Shown: in pieces, positions 17,159 through 24,854 of the stretch
How positions within the stretch are numbered: the stretch's first letter is position 1
Layout of the letters: every line of letters starts with the position of its first letter
Assembly: GCA_964344495.1 (NCBI GenBank)
Contig: CAYFNI010000011.1
Location: 1-32,892 of the forward strand
Direction of reading: 5' to 3'
Length of the DNA stretch: 32,892 nt
Source of the DNA: UBA6136 sp964344495
GTDB lineage: Bacteria; Pseudomonadota; Gammaproteobacteria; Methylococcales; Methylococcaceae
Translations under genes and position numbers: made by a program
The notes under the pieces: model-generated
What the model saw: only the letters and a program-made list of their open reading frames with translations
Told to the model about the DNA's origin: nothing
Databases searched by the model: none

Positions 17159-17174
17159 CTGTGACATAATCGAG
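17159..17174 (+). promoter_or_regulatory. Candidate recA promoter with a degenerate LexA-like box
   Basis: CATAAT (17165-17170) is a plausible -10 for recA, about 42 bases before the ATG. It lies inside CTGTGACATAATCGAG, which resembles a LexA box (CTG-N10-CAG) with a good left half and a poor right half. No clear -35 is seen. A canonical gammaproteobacterial LexA box is absent from the 90-base spacer. Confidence 0.3.
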
Positions 17175-17211
17175 GGCTTTCCGCATCAACCCATTGCCGA
17201 GGCTTCCATCC

Positions 17212-18255
17212 ATGGATGAAAACAAGCAAAGAGCGCTGGCCGCAGCCCTGTCACAAATCGAAAAGCAGTTCGGCAAGGGGTCGGTCATGCGGATGGGGGA
17301 TACGGCGGCACACCGCGATTTTGATGTGATACCGACCGGGTCATTGACGCTGGATATTGCGCTGGGTTGTGGCGGTCTGCCGCGCGGGCGGATCGTCGAG
17401 ATTTACGGGCCGGAATCGTCCGGCAAGACGACGCTGACGCTGGAGGTCATTGCTCAGGCTCAGAAGTTGGGAGGCGTGGCCGCCTTCATTGATGCCGAGC
17501 ACGCCCTGGATCCGTCCTATGCCGACAAGATCGGGGTGAATCTGGATGATCTGCTGGTGTCGCAGCCGGACACGGGCGAGCAGGCACTGGAAATCGCCGA
17601 CATGCTGGTGCGCTCCGGTGGCGTGGATGTCGTGGTGGTGGATTCGGTGGCGGCGCTGACGCCCAAGGCCGAGATCGAAGGTGAAATGGGCGACTCCCAC
17701 GTCGGCCTGCAGGCCCGGCTGATGTCGCAGGCCCTGCGCAAACTGACGGCAAACATCAAGCGCTCCAACACCCTGGTCATCTTCATTAACCAGATTCGCA
17801 TGAAGATCGGCGTCATGTTCGGCAGCCCGGAAACGACGACGGGCGGCAACGCCCTGAAGTTTTATGCCTCGGTGCGGCTGGATATCCGCCGTCTGGGTGC
17901 CTTGAAGAACGGCGATGAGGTGGTGGGCAACGAGACCCGCGTCAAGGTGGTCAAGAACAAGGTGGCGCCGCCGTTCCGCAACGCTGAATTCGAAATCATC
18001 TATGGCGAGGGCGTGTCGCGCGAAGGTGAGCTGGTCGATTTGGGCGTCACCCACGAACTGGTTCAGAAATCCGGGTCCTGGTACAGCTACGGCGGCGATC
18101 GGATCGGACAGGGCAAGGACAATGTCCGCGCTTTCCTCAAGGATCATCCGGATATTGCTGCCGCGATTGAGGCCCAGATTCGCGAAAAGGCTCTGGGTAC
18201 CGCCGTTCCGGCCGCCGGGCTGGCGGCGACCGTTCAGGGCGAGGACGGCTTCTGA
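17212..18255 (+). CDS. recA: RecA recombinase
   Basis: RecA drives homologous strand exchange and triggers LexA self-cleavage. The 347-residue protein has the Walker A motif GPESSGKTT with K72 at the E. coli position, the E96-region FIDAEHALD, the Walker B region VVVVDSVAALTPKAEIEG, the DNA-binding loop L1 (MGDSHVGLQARLMSQALRK) and loop L2 (INQIRMKIGVMFGSPETTTGG). ATG 17212 is preferred over an in-frame TTG at 17194 because homologues start M-D-E-N and GAGG lies nine bases upstream. recX follows after 14 bases. Confidence 0.98.
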   Translation: MDENKQRALAAALSQIEKQFGKGSVMRMGDTAAHRDFDVIPTGSLTLDIALGCGGLPRGRIVEIYGPESSGKTTLTLEVIAQAQKLGGVAAFIDAEHALDPSYADKIGVNLDDLLVSQPDTGEQALEIADMLVRSGGVDVVVVDSVAALTPKAEIEGEMGDSHVGLQARLMSQALRKLTANIKRSNTLVIFINQIRMKIGVMFGSPETTTGGNALKFYASVRLDIRRLGALKNGDEVVGNETRVKVVKNKVAPPFRNAEFEIIYGEGVSREGELVDLGVTHELVQKSGSWYSYGGDRIGQGKDNVRAFLKDHPDIAAAIEAQIREKALGTAVPAAGLAATVQGEDGF

Positions 18256-18269
18256 GCGATTCCGAGACC

Positions 18270-18731
18270 TTGCGACCGGCGGTTGAGGCAGCCTGCATGG
18301 CCTGTCTGGCCCGACGCGAGCACAGTCAGGCGGAACTGCAGTTCAAGCTGGAGCAGAAGGGTTTTTCGGGCGCGCTGGTGCGGCAGGTGATCGTCGACTT
18401 TCAGGCGCGGGGACTGCAGAGCGATGCCCGCTATGCCGAGGTATTCATCCGCAGTCGGATCGCCAGAGGTTATGGCGCCGCCCGGATACGGCAGGAGTTG
18501 CTGTTTCGTGGTATCGATCGCGAAGTGATCGATGCCAGTCTGGATGGTGATGCGGATGGGCAGATCGAGCGGGTCTATGCCCGTAAATTCGGTGCAGGCG
18601 TTCCGGCCTCGTTGGAGGAACGTCGGGTGCGTGAGCGCTTTTTGCTGCGGCGAGGATTTTCCGGAGACCAGATCCGGCATCTGTTCCGGCGTCTGCGCGA
18701 CGCCCAGAATGCCGATGGAAGGATTGAATAA
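18270..18731 (+). CDS. recX: RecA regulatory protein RecX
   Basis: RecX caps RecA filaments and limits recombination. The 153-residue helical protein has three tandem three-helix repeats. Marks are ACLARREHSQAELQFKL (residues 11-27), SDARYAEVFIRSRIARGYGAARIRQEL (about 51-77), and the C-terminal LEERRVRERFLLRRGFSGDQI. The start is taken as TTG 18270 because the first helix begins before the next ATG (18297). A rare start fits low expression beside abundant recA. The recA-recX-alaS order is as in E. coli. Confidence 0.92.
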   Translation: MRPAVEAACMACLARREHSQAELQFKLEQKGFSGALVRQVIVDFQARGLQSDARYAEVFIRSRIARGYGAARIRQELLFRGIDREVIDASLDGDADGQIERVYARKFGAGVPASLEERRVRERFLLRRGFSGDQIRHLFRRLRDAQNADGRIE

Positions 18732-18752
18732 CCAATGGATAACGGCTGAACC

Positions 18753-21353
18753 ATGAACAGCGCGGAATTGCGGAGTTTGTTTTTAAGTTTCTTCGAGGAG
18801 CGCGGGCACAAGCCCGTGGCGTCGAGTCCCTTGATTCCGGCCAACGACCCGACCCTGCTCTTTACGAATGCGGGAATGGTCCAGTTCAAGGATGTCTTTC
18901 TGGGGCGCGAGGATCGGCCATATGTGCGTGCGGCGTCGTCGCAGCGCTGTGTGCGGGCAGGAGGCAAGCACAACGATCTGGAGAACGTTGGCTATACGGC
19001 CCGGCATCACACGTTCTTCGAAATGCTGGGTAATTTCAGCTTCGGCGATTACTTCAAGCAGGATGCCATTCGGTTTGCCTGGGAGTTTCTGACCGGCGTG
19101 CTGCGCATTCCGCCGGCCCGGCTGTGGGTAACGATCTACGATCAGGACACGGAAGCCGAGCAGATCTGGTTGCAGGAGATCGGCATCGATCCCGCCCGCT
19201 TTTCGCGCATCGGCACCAAGGATAATTTCTGGAGCATGGGCGATACTGGTCCGTGCGGCCCGTGTACCGAGATCTTTTATGATCACGGCGATCACATCCC
19301 GGGCGGCCCGCCGGGCTCGCCGGACGAGGATGGCGATCGCTACATCGAGATCTGGAATCTCGTGTTCATGCAGTACGAGCGTTCCGCGGACGGTACGCTG
19401 ACGCCACTGCCGAAACCCTCGGTCGATACCGGCATGGGGCTGGAGCGCATCGCCGCCGTGCTGCAGGGCGTACACAGTAACTACGACACCGATCTGTTCC
19501 GTCCGCTGGTCGGCGCTGCGGCGGCGCTGGCCGCCCTCGACAGTACGGATCACAGTTCCTTGCGGGTGCTGGCAGATCACATCCGATCCTGCTCGTTCCT
19601 GATCGCAGATGGGGTATTGCCATCCAACGAAGGACGGGGTTATGTCCTGCGGCGCATCATTCGGCGCGCTATCCGGCACGGCTACAAGCTGGGTATTCGC
19701 GAGATTTTCTTCTTCAAGCTGGTGGGTCCGTTGTGTGACGTGATGGGCAAGGCCTATCCGGAACTGGCGGTGGCGCGTGCGACGGTCGAGCAGGTGCTGC
19801 GCAAGGAAGAGGAACGGTTTGCAGAGACGCTGGAGCAGGGAATGCGAATTCTGGAGGCCCAGCTCAAGCATGTCAGTGGCGGGACCATTCCAGGCGAAAC
19901 TGTCTTCCAGCTTTATGACACCTATGGGTTCCCGGTTGATCTGACCGCAGATATCGCTCGTGAGCACGGGCTGGTGCCGGATCTGGCCGGGTTCGAGCGG
20001 GCCATGGAGGCGCAGCGGGAGCGGGCGCGCTCGGCCAGTCATTTCGCGGTGGATTACTCGCATGACGTGCATGTCGACGTGCAGTGCGCCTTCACGGGGT
20101 ACGAGCAGTTGCGCGGCGAAACAACAGTCGTGGCGCTGTATCGGGAGGGCCAGCCGGTCGATCGGTTATCGGCCGGGGAGAGCGGTACCGTGATTCTGCC
20201 GCAGTCGCCGTTCTATGGTGAGTCGGGCGGGCAGGCAGGCGATCGGGGCGTGATTCGTGCGGGACAGGCGACCTTCGAGGTGGCCGATACACAGAAGCAG
20301 GGCAGCGACATCATCCTGCATCTGGGGCGTATGCTCGCGGGTGAGCTGACAGTCGGGCAGAGCGTGATGGCCGAGGTGGACGAGGCGAATCGTCAGGCTA
20401 CCGCGCTGAACCATTCCGCGACCCATTTGCTGCATGCCGCCCTTCGCCACACGCTGGGCGAGCATGTCAGTCAGAAAGGTTCGCAGGTGACGGCACAGCG
20501 GCTGCGGTTCGACTTTTCTCATTTCGAGCCGGTCACGCCGGCGCAGCTGGAGGTCATCGAGCGCATCGTCAACGAGCAGATTCGGCAGAACCATGCCGTG
20601 CGAGCCGATGTGATGGCCAAGGATGATGCCATGAAGGTCGGGGCGATGGCGCTGTTCGGCGAGAAGTACGGGGACGAGGTGCGCGTGCTGCGCATCGGTG
20701 ATTTTTCGACCGAGTTGTGTGGCGGTACCCATGCGCAGCGTGCCGGGGATATCGGCTTTTTCAAGATAACGGGTGAGGGCGGCGTTGCATCGGGCGTGCG
20801 ACGCATCGAGGCTGTGACCGGATCGGGTGCATTCGACTGGGTCCGATCGAGTGAGCGGTTGCTGATGAATCTGGCTGAGCGGGTGAAGTCGGGGCGGGAC
20901 CACCTGGAGGAGAAATTCGAACAGCTGCTGGACCGTAGCAAACACCTGGAAAAGGAGCTGGAACGGCTCAAGGGAAAGCTGGCCAGCGCCTCGGGCGATG
21001 AATTGGCCAACCGGGCTGTTGATCTGCAAGGGTTGAAGGTTCTGGCGGCCCGTGTGGACGACATGGACGCCAAGGGGCTGCGCGAGTTGGTCGATCAGTT
21101 GCGCAACAAGCTGGGCAGTGCGGCCATCGTGCTGGGCAGTGTTTCAGATGGCAAGGTTAGCCTCATTGCAGGAGTTTCAAAGGATCAGACCAGCCGCGTC
21201 AAGGCGGGTGATCTGGTGAACAGCGTGGCGGTGCAGGTCGGCGGCAAGGGCGGTGGCCGCCCGGATCTGGCCCAGGCTGGGGGTACCGATCCGACCCATC
21301 TGGATCAGGCCCTCGGTGGCGTGGTGGATTGGGTCAAGAATACGATCGCCTGA
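18753..21353 (+). CDS. alaS: Alanine--tRNA ligase
   Basis: AlaRS charges tRNA-Ala. The 866-residue protein has the class II catalytic domain (LFLSFFEERGHKPV, FTNAGMVQFKDVFLG, FEMLGNFSFGDYFK, and GMGLERIAAVLQG near 226-238). The editing domain carries the zinc residues in HSATHLLH (about 552-559) and CGGTHAQRAGDIG. A C-Ala domain ends with GGKGGGRPDLAQAGG, which binds the tRNA elbow. E. coli AlaRS is 876 residues. It begins 21 bases after recX, and lysC follows after 27 bases. Confidence 0.98.
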   Translation: MNSAELRSLFLSFFEERGHKPVASSPLIPANDPTLLFTNAGMVQFKDVFLGREDRPYVRAASSQRCVRAGGKHNDLENVGYTARHHTFFEMLGNFSFGDYFKQDAIRFAWEFLTGVLRIPPARLWVTIYDQDTEAEQIWLQEIGIDPARFSRIGTKDNFWSMGDTGPCGPCTEIFYDHGDHIPGGPPGSPDEDGDRYIEIWNLVFMQYERSADGTLTPLPKPSVDTGMGLERIAAVLQGVHSNYDTDLFRPLVGAAAALAALDSTDHSSLRVLADHIRSCSFLIADGVLPSNEGRGYVLRRIIRRAIRHGYKLGIREIFFFKLVGPLCDVMGKAYPELAVARATVEQVLRKEEERFAETLEQGMRILEAQLKHVSGGTIPGETVFQLYDTYGFPVDLTADIAREHGLVPDLAGFERAMEAQRERARSASHFAVDYSHDVHVDVQCAFTGYEQLRGETTVVALYREGQPVDRLSAGESGTVILPQSPFYGESGGQAGDRGVIRAGQATFEVADTQKQGSDIILHLGRMLAGELTVGQSVMAEVDEANRQATALNHSATHLLHAALRHTLGEHVSQKGSQVTAQRLRFDFSHFEPVTPAQLEVIERIVNEQIRQNHAVRADVMAKDDAMKVGAMALFGEKYGDEVRVLRIGDFSTELCGGTHAQRAGDIGFFKITGEGGVASGVRRIEAVTGSGAFDWVRSSERLLMNLAERVKSGRDHLEEKFEQLLDRSKHLEKELERLKGKLASASGDELANRAVDLQGLKVLAARVDDMDAKGLRELVDQLRNKLGSAAIVLGSVSDGKVSLIAGVSKDQTSRVKAGDLVNSVAVQVGGKGGGRPDLAQAGGTDPTHLDQALGGVVDWVKNTIA

Positions 21354-21380
21354 CTGACGGGCACAGACTGAAGCAAGCAC

Positions 21381-22610
21381 ATGGCGTTATACGTACATAA
21401 ATATGGCGGCACATCGGTCGGCACGATCGAGCGAATTGAGCATGTGGCCGAGAATGTGATCCGGGCCCGGCAGCGGGGTGAGGACATTGTGGTCGTGGTG
21501 TCGGCCATGAGTGGCGAGACCAATCGGCTTGTTGCGTTGGCCAAACAGGCGCAGGCATCGCCCGATCCGCGCGAGATGGACGTGCTGCTGTCCACCGGCG
21601 AGCAGGTCACGATAGCGCTGCTGGCCATGGCCCTGCAGGCGCGGGGGTGTGACGCGACATCCTACACCGGCGGTCAGGTGGCGATCGTCACCGACGCGGC
21701 GCATACCAAGGCCCGCATTCTCGATATTGATACCCAGCGGGTCCGTGCGGATCTGACGGCTGGCAAGGTGGTCGTGGTGGCGGGGTTTCAGGGTGTCACC
21801 GAAACGGGCGATATCACCACCCTCGGGCGTGGGGGGTCGGACACGACGGCGGTTGCCCTGGCGGCTGCGCTGAAGGCAGATGAATGCCTGATCTACACTG
21901 ATGTCGACGGCGTCTATACGACCGATCCGCGCGTGGAACCCAAGGCCCGGCGGCTGGATCGCATCACTTTCGAGGAGATGCTGGAGATGGCCAGTCTCGG
22001 GTCCAAGGTGTTGCAGATCCGTTCGGTCGAATTTGCGGGCAAATACAATGTGCCGTTGCGGGTGCTTTCCAGTTTCAAGGAAGGGGCCGGCACACTGATC
22101 AGTTATGAGGATGACAGCATGGAAAAGCCACTGATTTCGGGTATCGCCTTCAATCGGGACGAGGCCAAACTCACGGTGCTGGGGGTGCCTGATCGGCCCG
22201 GGATTGCATCCCGCATTCTCGGTCCCGTCGCCGATGCCAATATCGAAGTGGACATGATCGTCCAGAATGTCTCCGAGGATGGCACGACCAACTTCACCTT
22301 TACCGTGAACCGCAGCGATTACGCCAAGGCACTGACAATCCTGCAAGCGACCAGCCAGGCACTGGACGCCCGGGAGGTGCATGGAGATGACTCGATCGTG
22401 AAAGTGTCGATTGTCGGGGTCGGCATGCGCTCCCATGCCGGTATTGCGGCGAAGATGTTCGATACCCTGGCCCGCGAGGGGATCAATATCCAGATGATTT
22501 CGACCTCCGAAATCAAGATCTCGGTCGTCCTGAATGAGAAATATCTGGAACTGGCCGTCCGGTCTCTGCATGACGCCTTTGATCTGGAAAAGCCGGTTGT
22601 GTCAATCTGA
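21381..22610 (+). CDS. lysC: Aspartate kinase (monofunctional, two ACT domains)
   Basis: Aspartokinase phosphorylates aspartate for lysine, threonine, methionine and diaminopimelate synthesis. The 409-residue protein opens with VHKYGGTSVG (residues 5-14), the ATP-binding motif. It continues with VVSAMSGETNRL, the FQGVTETGDITTLGRGGSDTTA region, VDGVYTTDPR (about 175-184), and two C-terminal ACT domains (from about 262) that mediate feedback control. An in-frame ATG at 22119 with GAGG eight bases before it could start a separate beta subunit of 163 residues, as in alpha2-beta2 aspartokinases. The alaS-lysC-csrA order is that of Pseudomonas-like Gammaproteobacteria. Confidence 0.96.
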   Translation: MALYVHKYGGTSVGTIERIEHVAENVIRARQRGEDIVVVVSAMSGETNRLVALAKQAQASPDPREMDVLLSTGEQVTIALLAMALQARGCDATSYTGGQVAIVTDAAHTKARILDIDTQRVRADLTAGKVVVVAGFQGVTETGDITTLGRGGSDTTAVALAAALKADECLIYTDVDGVYTTDPRVEPKARRLDRITFEEMLEMASLGSKVLQIRSVEFAGKYNVPLRVLSSFKEGAGTLISYEDDSMEKPLISGIAFNRDEAKLTVLGVPDRPGIASRILGPVADANIEVDMIVQNVSEDGTTNFTFTVNRSDYAKALTILQATSQALDAREVHGDDSIVKVSIVGVGMRSHAGIAAKMFDTLAREGINIQMISTSEIKISVVLNEKYLELAVRSLHDAFDLEKPVVSI

Positions 22611-22639
22611 GAAAAAATCATTTTCTTGTCGCTGACGAA

Positions 22640-22648
22640 TGATATAAT
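22640..22648 (+). promoter_or_regulatory. Extended -10 promoter for csrA
   Basis: TGATATAAT combines a consensus TATAAT (22643-22648) with a TGn extension, in the lysC-csrA spacer. The -35 is poor (TTTTCT at spacing 16). The predicted leader is about 100 bases before the csrA ATG. Confidence 0.65.
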
Positions 22649-22726
22649 GCCGCTCCTCGTTTCGGTGCCTGTTGCGTCGTTCAGTCGATGGCCGCTAGGC
22701 GTGTCCACGGGACGCTTCCTGATAGC

Positions 22727-22740
22727 TGTTGGAGACAACA
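22727..22740 (+). promoter_or_regulatory. Possible CsrA-binding hairpin in the csrA leader
   Basis: TGTT (22727-22730) pairs with AACA (22737-22740), presenting GGAGAC in the loop. The GGA trinucleotide in a small loop next to a Shine-Dalgarno (AAGGG, 22741-22745) is the known CsrA target pattern, and csrA autorepression is established in E. coli. The stem is short, so this is a candidate only. Confidence 0.4.
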
Positions 22741-22752
22741 AAGGGCGGTTTT

Positions 22753-22959
22753 ATGCTGATATTGACGCGGAGAGTCGGTGAGACTCTGATGATTGGTGAT
22801 GAAGTCACAGTGACCGTGCTAGGCGTTAAAGGCAACCAGGTCCGCATCGGAGTGAGCGCACCGAAGAACGTCTCAGTACACCGGGAAGAGATTTACGAGC
22901 GGATCAAGCGGGAGCATGTCCCTGACGAAGGGGGCGATTTAGTCGACAGCGATTTTTGA
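22753..22959 (+). CDS. csrA: Carbon storage regulator CsrA
   Basis: CsrA is a small dimeric RNA-binding protein that controls translation and stability of mRNAs for carbon use, motility and biofilm. The 68-residue product starts MLILTRRVGETL, with the RNA-contacting L4-R7 strand. It contains GVKGNQVRIGVSAPKNVSVHREEIYERI, with the R44-equivalent arginine in the HREEIY stretch. The seven-residue acidic tail beyond the E. coli length is ordinary. ATG 22753 is chosen over the upstream frame start at 22729 because the family begins M-L-I-L and AAGGG lies seven bases before it. The gene precedes tRNA-Ser as in many Gammaproteobacteria. Confidence 0.97.
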   Translation: MLILTRRVGETLMIGDEVTVTVLGVKGNQVRIGVSAPKNVSVHREEIYERIKREHVPDEGGDLVDSDF

Positions 22960-22972
22960 AATCGAGTAGAAT
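22943..22972 (+). promoter_or_regulatory. Candidate promoter for tRNA-Ser
   Basis: TCGACA (22943-22948) and TAGAAT (22967-22972) are spaced by 18 bases, overlapping the csrA 3' end. They are followed by a GC-rich discriminator (CGCCGCGG), as expected for a stable RNA promoter. The tRNA would start about 30 bases after the transcription start. Confidence 0.45.
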
Positions 22973-23006
22973 TCGCCGCGGCTGGTTTTCCAGTACAAGT
23001 TTTACC

Positions 23007-23099
23007 GGAGAGATGGCCGAGAGGCTGAAGGCGCTCCCCTGCTAAGGGAGTATAGGGCTAATAACTCTATCGAGGGTTCGAATCCCTCTCTCTCCGCCA
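23007..23099 (+). tRNA. tRNA-Ser (anticodon GCU)
   Basis: The cloverleaf is complete. Acceptor GGAGAGA (23007-23013) pairs with TCTCTCC (23089-23095). The anticodon stem CTCCC/GGGAG encloses the loop CT-GCT-AA, with the anticodon GCT at 23041-23043. A long variable arm (TATAGGGCTAATAACTCTAT) is diagnostic of a class II serine tRNA. The T arm GAGGG-TTCGAAT-CCCTC is at 23072-23088. The CCA end is encoded. It reads AGC and AGU codons. The csrA-tRNA-Ser linkage is conserved in Gammaproteobacteria. Confidence 0.98.
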
Positions 23100-23107
23100 T
23101 ATTCGGA

Positions 23108-23129
23108 TCGAAGGCACATGAGCCTTCGA
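23108..23129 (+). other. Hairpin just downstream of tRNA-Ser
   Basis: TCGAAGGC (23108-23115) pairs with GCCTTCGA (23122-23129) in a perfect 8-bp stem with a six-base loop, eight bases after the tRNA CCA. There is no T tract. It is probably a 3' trailer structure or an imperfect terminator that defines tRNA processing. Confidence 0.5.
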
Positions 23130-23220
23130 GTCCCGAGTCCTTGCTCAGGCAGTGGCTGTGTTCCAAAGTCTTTGACTCCCTCACGTGAACCGGTGGGTGC
23201 GGGTCGTAGGCTTTTTTCGT

Positions 23221-23248
23221 TTTACATGCACTATTTTTGGACTATAAT
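23221..23248 (+). promoter_or_regulatory. Strong promoter for the rpsP operon
   Basis: TTTACA (23221-23226) and TATAAT (23243-23248) are spaced by 16 bases. One mismatch to the sigma-70 -35 consensus and a perfect -10 make this the best promoter in the window. The bases after it (GCGCGG) are GC-rich, consistent with growth-rate control. The leader before rpsP is about 36 bases. Confidence 0.8.
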
Positions 23249-23290
23249 GCGCGGATTTTTCGGCCGTGCCGTACTTGTTGAGGAATCTTG

Positions 23291-23554
23291 ATGGTCACTA
23301 TTCGTTTGTCACGTGGCGGCGCCAAGAAGCGTCCTTTCTATCATGTTGTGGTTACCGACAGCCGCAATAAGCGGGATGGACGATATATCGAGCGCTTGGG
23401 GTTCTTTAATCCGGTGGCCTCTGGCAACGCCATCAGGCTCTCGCTGAATGAAGAGCGGGTTCAGTACTGGCTCGGTCATGGGGCGCAGACGACCGATCGG
23501 GTCGGTAGCCTGTTGAAGGAATTCCGCAAGCAAGGCGCAGCGGCCGCCGCCTGA
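23291..23554 (+). CDS. rpsP: 30S ribosomal protein S16
   Basis: S16 is an early-binding protein of the small subunit, 87 residues here. The family pattern is clear: MVTIRLSRGGAKKRPFY at the start, VVVTDSRNKRDGRYIERLGFFNP (about residues 20-42), then the helix with RVQYWLGHGAQTTDRV. ATG 23291 is preferred over TTG 23288; GAGGAA lies just upstream. It opens the conserved rpsP-rimM-trmD-rplS operon, whose members assemble the ribosome and modify tRNA. Confidence 0.98.
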   Translation: MVTIRLSRGGAKKRPFYHVVVTDSRNKRDGRYIERLGFFNPVASGNAIRLSLNEERVQYWLGHGAQTTDRVGSLLKEFRKQGAAAAA

Positions 23555-23577
23555 GTGCTCGGCGCTGGACTGCAGGC

Positions 23578-24078
23578 ATGTCCAGGCGGGTAAGGGTTGG
23601 TGAAATCGTAGGTGCCTTTGGCGTTTTGGGGTGGGTGAAGGTGAAATCCCACACCCAGCCTCCGCAAAACATTCTGCGGTATGCGCCTTGGCTGTTGGGG
23701 CCCGAGCCGGATGCAAAGCTGGTTGAAGTTGCGGAAGGGCGTCAGCAGGGCACCATGGTGGTTGCCCGGCTTGAAGGGGTCGAGAATCGCGACCAGGCTG
23801 CCGCTCTGAAAGGAACGGCGCTCTGGGTGCCAAGAGAAAGCTTTCCCCGGGCGCCGAAAGGTGTCTATTACTGGGCGGATCTGGTAGGGCTGGAAGTGTA
23901 CACAGTGTCAGGCCAGAGGCTGGGTACAGTAGATGGCCTGCTTGAGACCGGCGCGAATGATGTGCTGGAGGTCAAGGGTGATCGAGATCGGCTGATTCCC
24001 TTCGTTCAGGGGCAATACGTCCAGTCCGTCGATTTGGATCAGGGTCGGCTGGTGGTCGACTGGGATCCGGACTTTTGA
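23578..24078 (+). CDS. rimM: Ribosome maturation factor RimM
   Basis: RimM binds S19 and helps mature the 30S head. The 166-residue protein has the N-terminal RimM barrel, with VRVGEIVGAFGVLGWVKVKS (residues 5-24) and ARLEGVENRDQAAALKGTALWVPRE. The C-terminal PRC-barrel has YYWADLVGLEV near 97-107 and a tail with LIPFVQGQYVQSVDLDQGRLVVDWDPDF. It starts 23 bases after rpsP and ends 9 bases before trmD. Length and motifs are ordinary. Confidence 0.96.
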   Translation: MSRRVRVGEIVGAFGVLGWVKVKSHTQPPQNILRYAPWLLGPEPDAKLVEVAEGRQQGTMVVARLEGVENRDQAAALKGTALWVPRESFPRAPKGVYYWADLVGLEVYTVSGQRLGTVDGLLETGANDVLEVKGDRDRLIPFVQGQYVQSVDLDQGRLVVDWDPDF

Positions 24079-24087
24079 GCGGCACGG

Positions 24088-24837
24088 ATGCGATTTGATT
24101 TCGTGACGCTGTTTCCGGACATGATTCGGGAAGCTACCCGCGAGGGCGTCACCGGGCGTGCCGTTGAACGAGGGCAAGTCGAACTGGGCATTTGGGATCC
24201 GAGGCAATACGCCAAGGATCACTATCGGACCGTCGATGATCGTCCCTACGGTGGCGGGCCTGGCATGGTCATGAAGGTCGAGCCCCTGCGGGATGCCATT
24301 CGGGCTGCACGGAAAGAGAGTCCGTTGCCGGCCCGGACGATTTATTTGAGTCCACAGGGACAACTGCTGAACCAGCAGGCCGTGGTCGAGATGGCAAAAT
24401 CTCCCCGACTGATTCTGGTCGCAGGACGTTATGAAGGGATCGATGAGCGACTTATCGAGACCGAGATTGATGAGGAATGGTCGATTGGCGACTATGTCCT
24501 GAGCGGCGGTGAATTGCCGGCTTTGGTGTTGTTTGACGCGATTGTCCGGTTATTGCCCGGTGTGCTGGGCCATGCCGAATCGGCCCTGCAGGATTCGCAT
24601 ATGACGGGACTGTTGGATTGCCCTCACTATACCCGGCCCGAGTCGGTTGATGGCCGTGGGGTACCCGAGGTGCTCCAGTCCGGCAATCATGAGGCGATCA
24701 GGCAGTGGCGGTTGCGGCAATCGATTGACAGAACGAGGCTGAGACGGCCCGACCTGCTGGAAAAAGTGAAATTGGATCGGGAGCAGCTACGGTTGCTCGA
24801 CGAGATTGAGCACCATTATCTGACCGAAAACGATTAG
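24088..24837 (+). CDS. trmD: tRNA (guanine-N1)-methyltransferase TrmD
   Basis: TrmD methylates G37 of tRNAs with G36-G37 using SAM, which prevents +1 frameshifting. The SPOUT-class protein has 249 residues. It begins MRFDFVTLFPDMI, carries DDRPYGGGPGMVM (about residues 50-62), YEGIDERLIE, and the knot region IGDYVLSGGELPALVLFDAIVRLLPGVLG (about 132-160), and ends in the C-terminal domain with RPDLLEKVKL. The catalytic Asp is expected within the DxxxxG loop near RPESVDGRGVPEVL. It is tightly spaced to rplS. Confidence 0.97.
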   Translation: MRFDFVTLFPDMIREATREGVTGRAVERGQVELGIWDPRQYAKDHYRTVDDRPYGGGPGMVMKVEPLRDAIRAARKESPLPARTIYLSPQGQLLNQQAVVEMAKSPRLILVAGRYEGIDERLIETEIDEEWSIGDYVLSGGELPALVLFDAIVRLLPGVLGHAESALQDSHMTGLLDCPHYTRPESVDGRGVPEVLQSGNHEAIRQWRLRQSIDRTRLRRPDLLEKVKLDREQLRLLDEIEHHYLTEND

Positions 24838-24854
24838 AGATAAAGAGAACTGCT

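Noticed and set aside
18783..20072. 429-residue minus-strand ORF
   Set aside because: It is antisense to the catalytic part of alaS with no domain or start signal.
21387..22571. 394-residue minus-strand ORF
   Set aside because: It mirrors lysC almost exactly and shows no family pattern.
23002..23184. Minus-strand ORF of 60 residues containing AEREGFEPSIELLALYS
   Set aside because: It is antisense to tRNA-Ser. This peptide is a well-known spurious product of tRNA antisense annotation.
23100..23290. Search for a small gene or repeat in the tRNA-rpsP spacer
   Set aside because: Only the post-tRNA hairpin and the rpsP promoter are seen. No ORF with a start signal and no repeated tRNA end that would mark an integration site.
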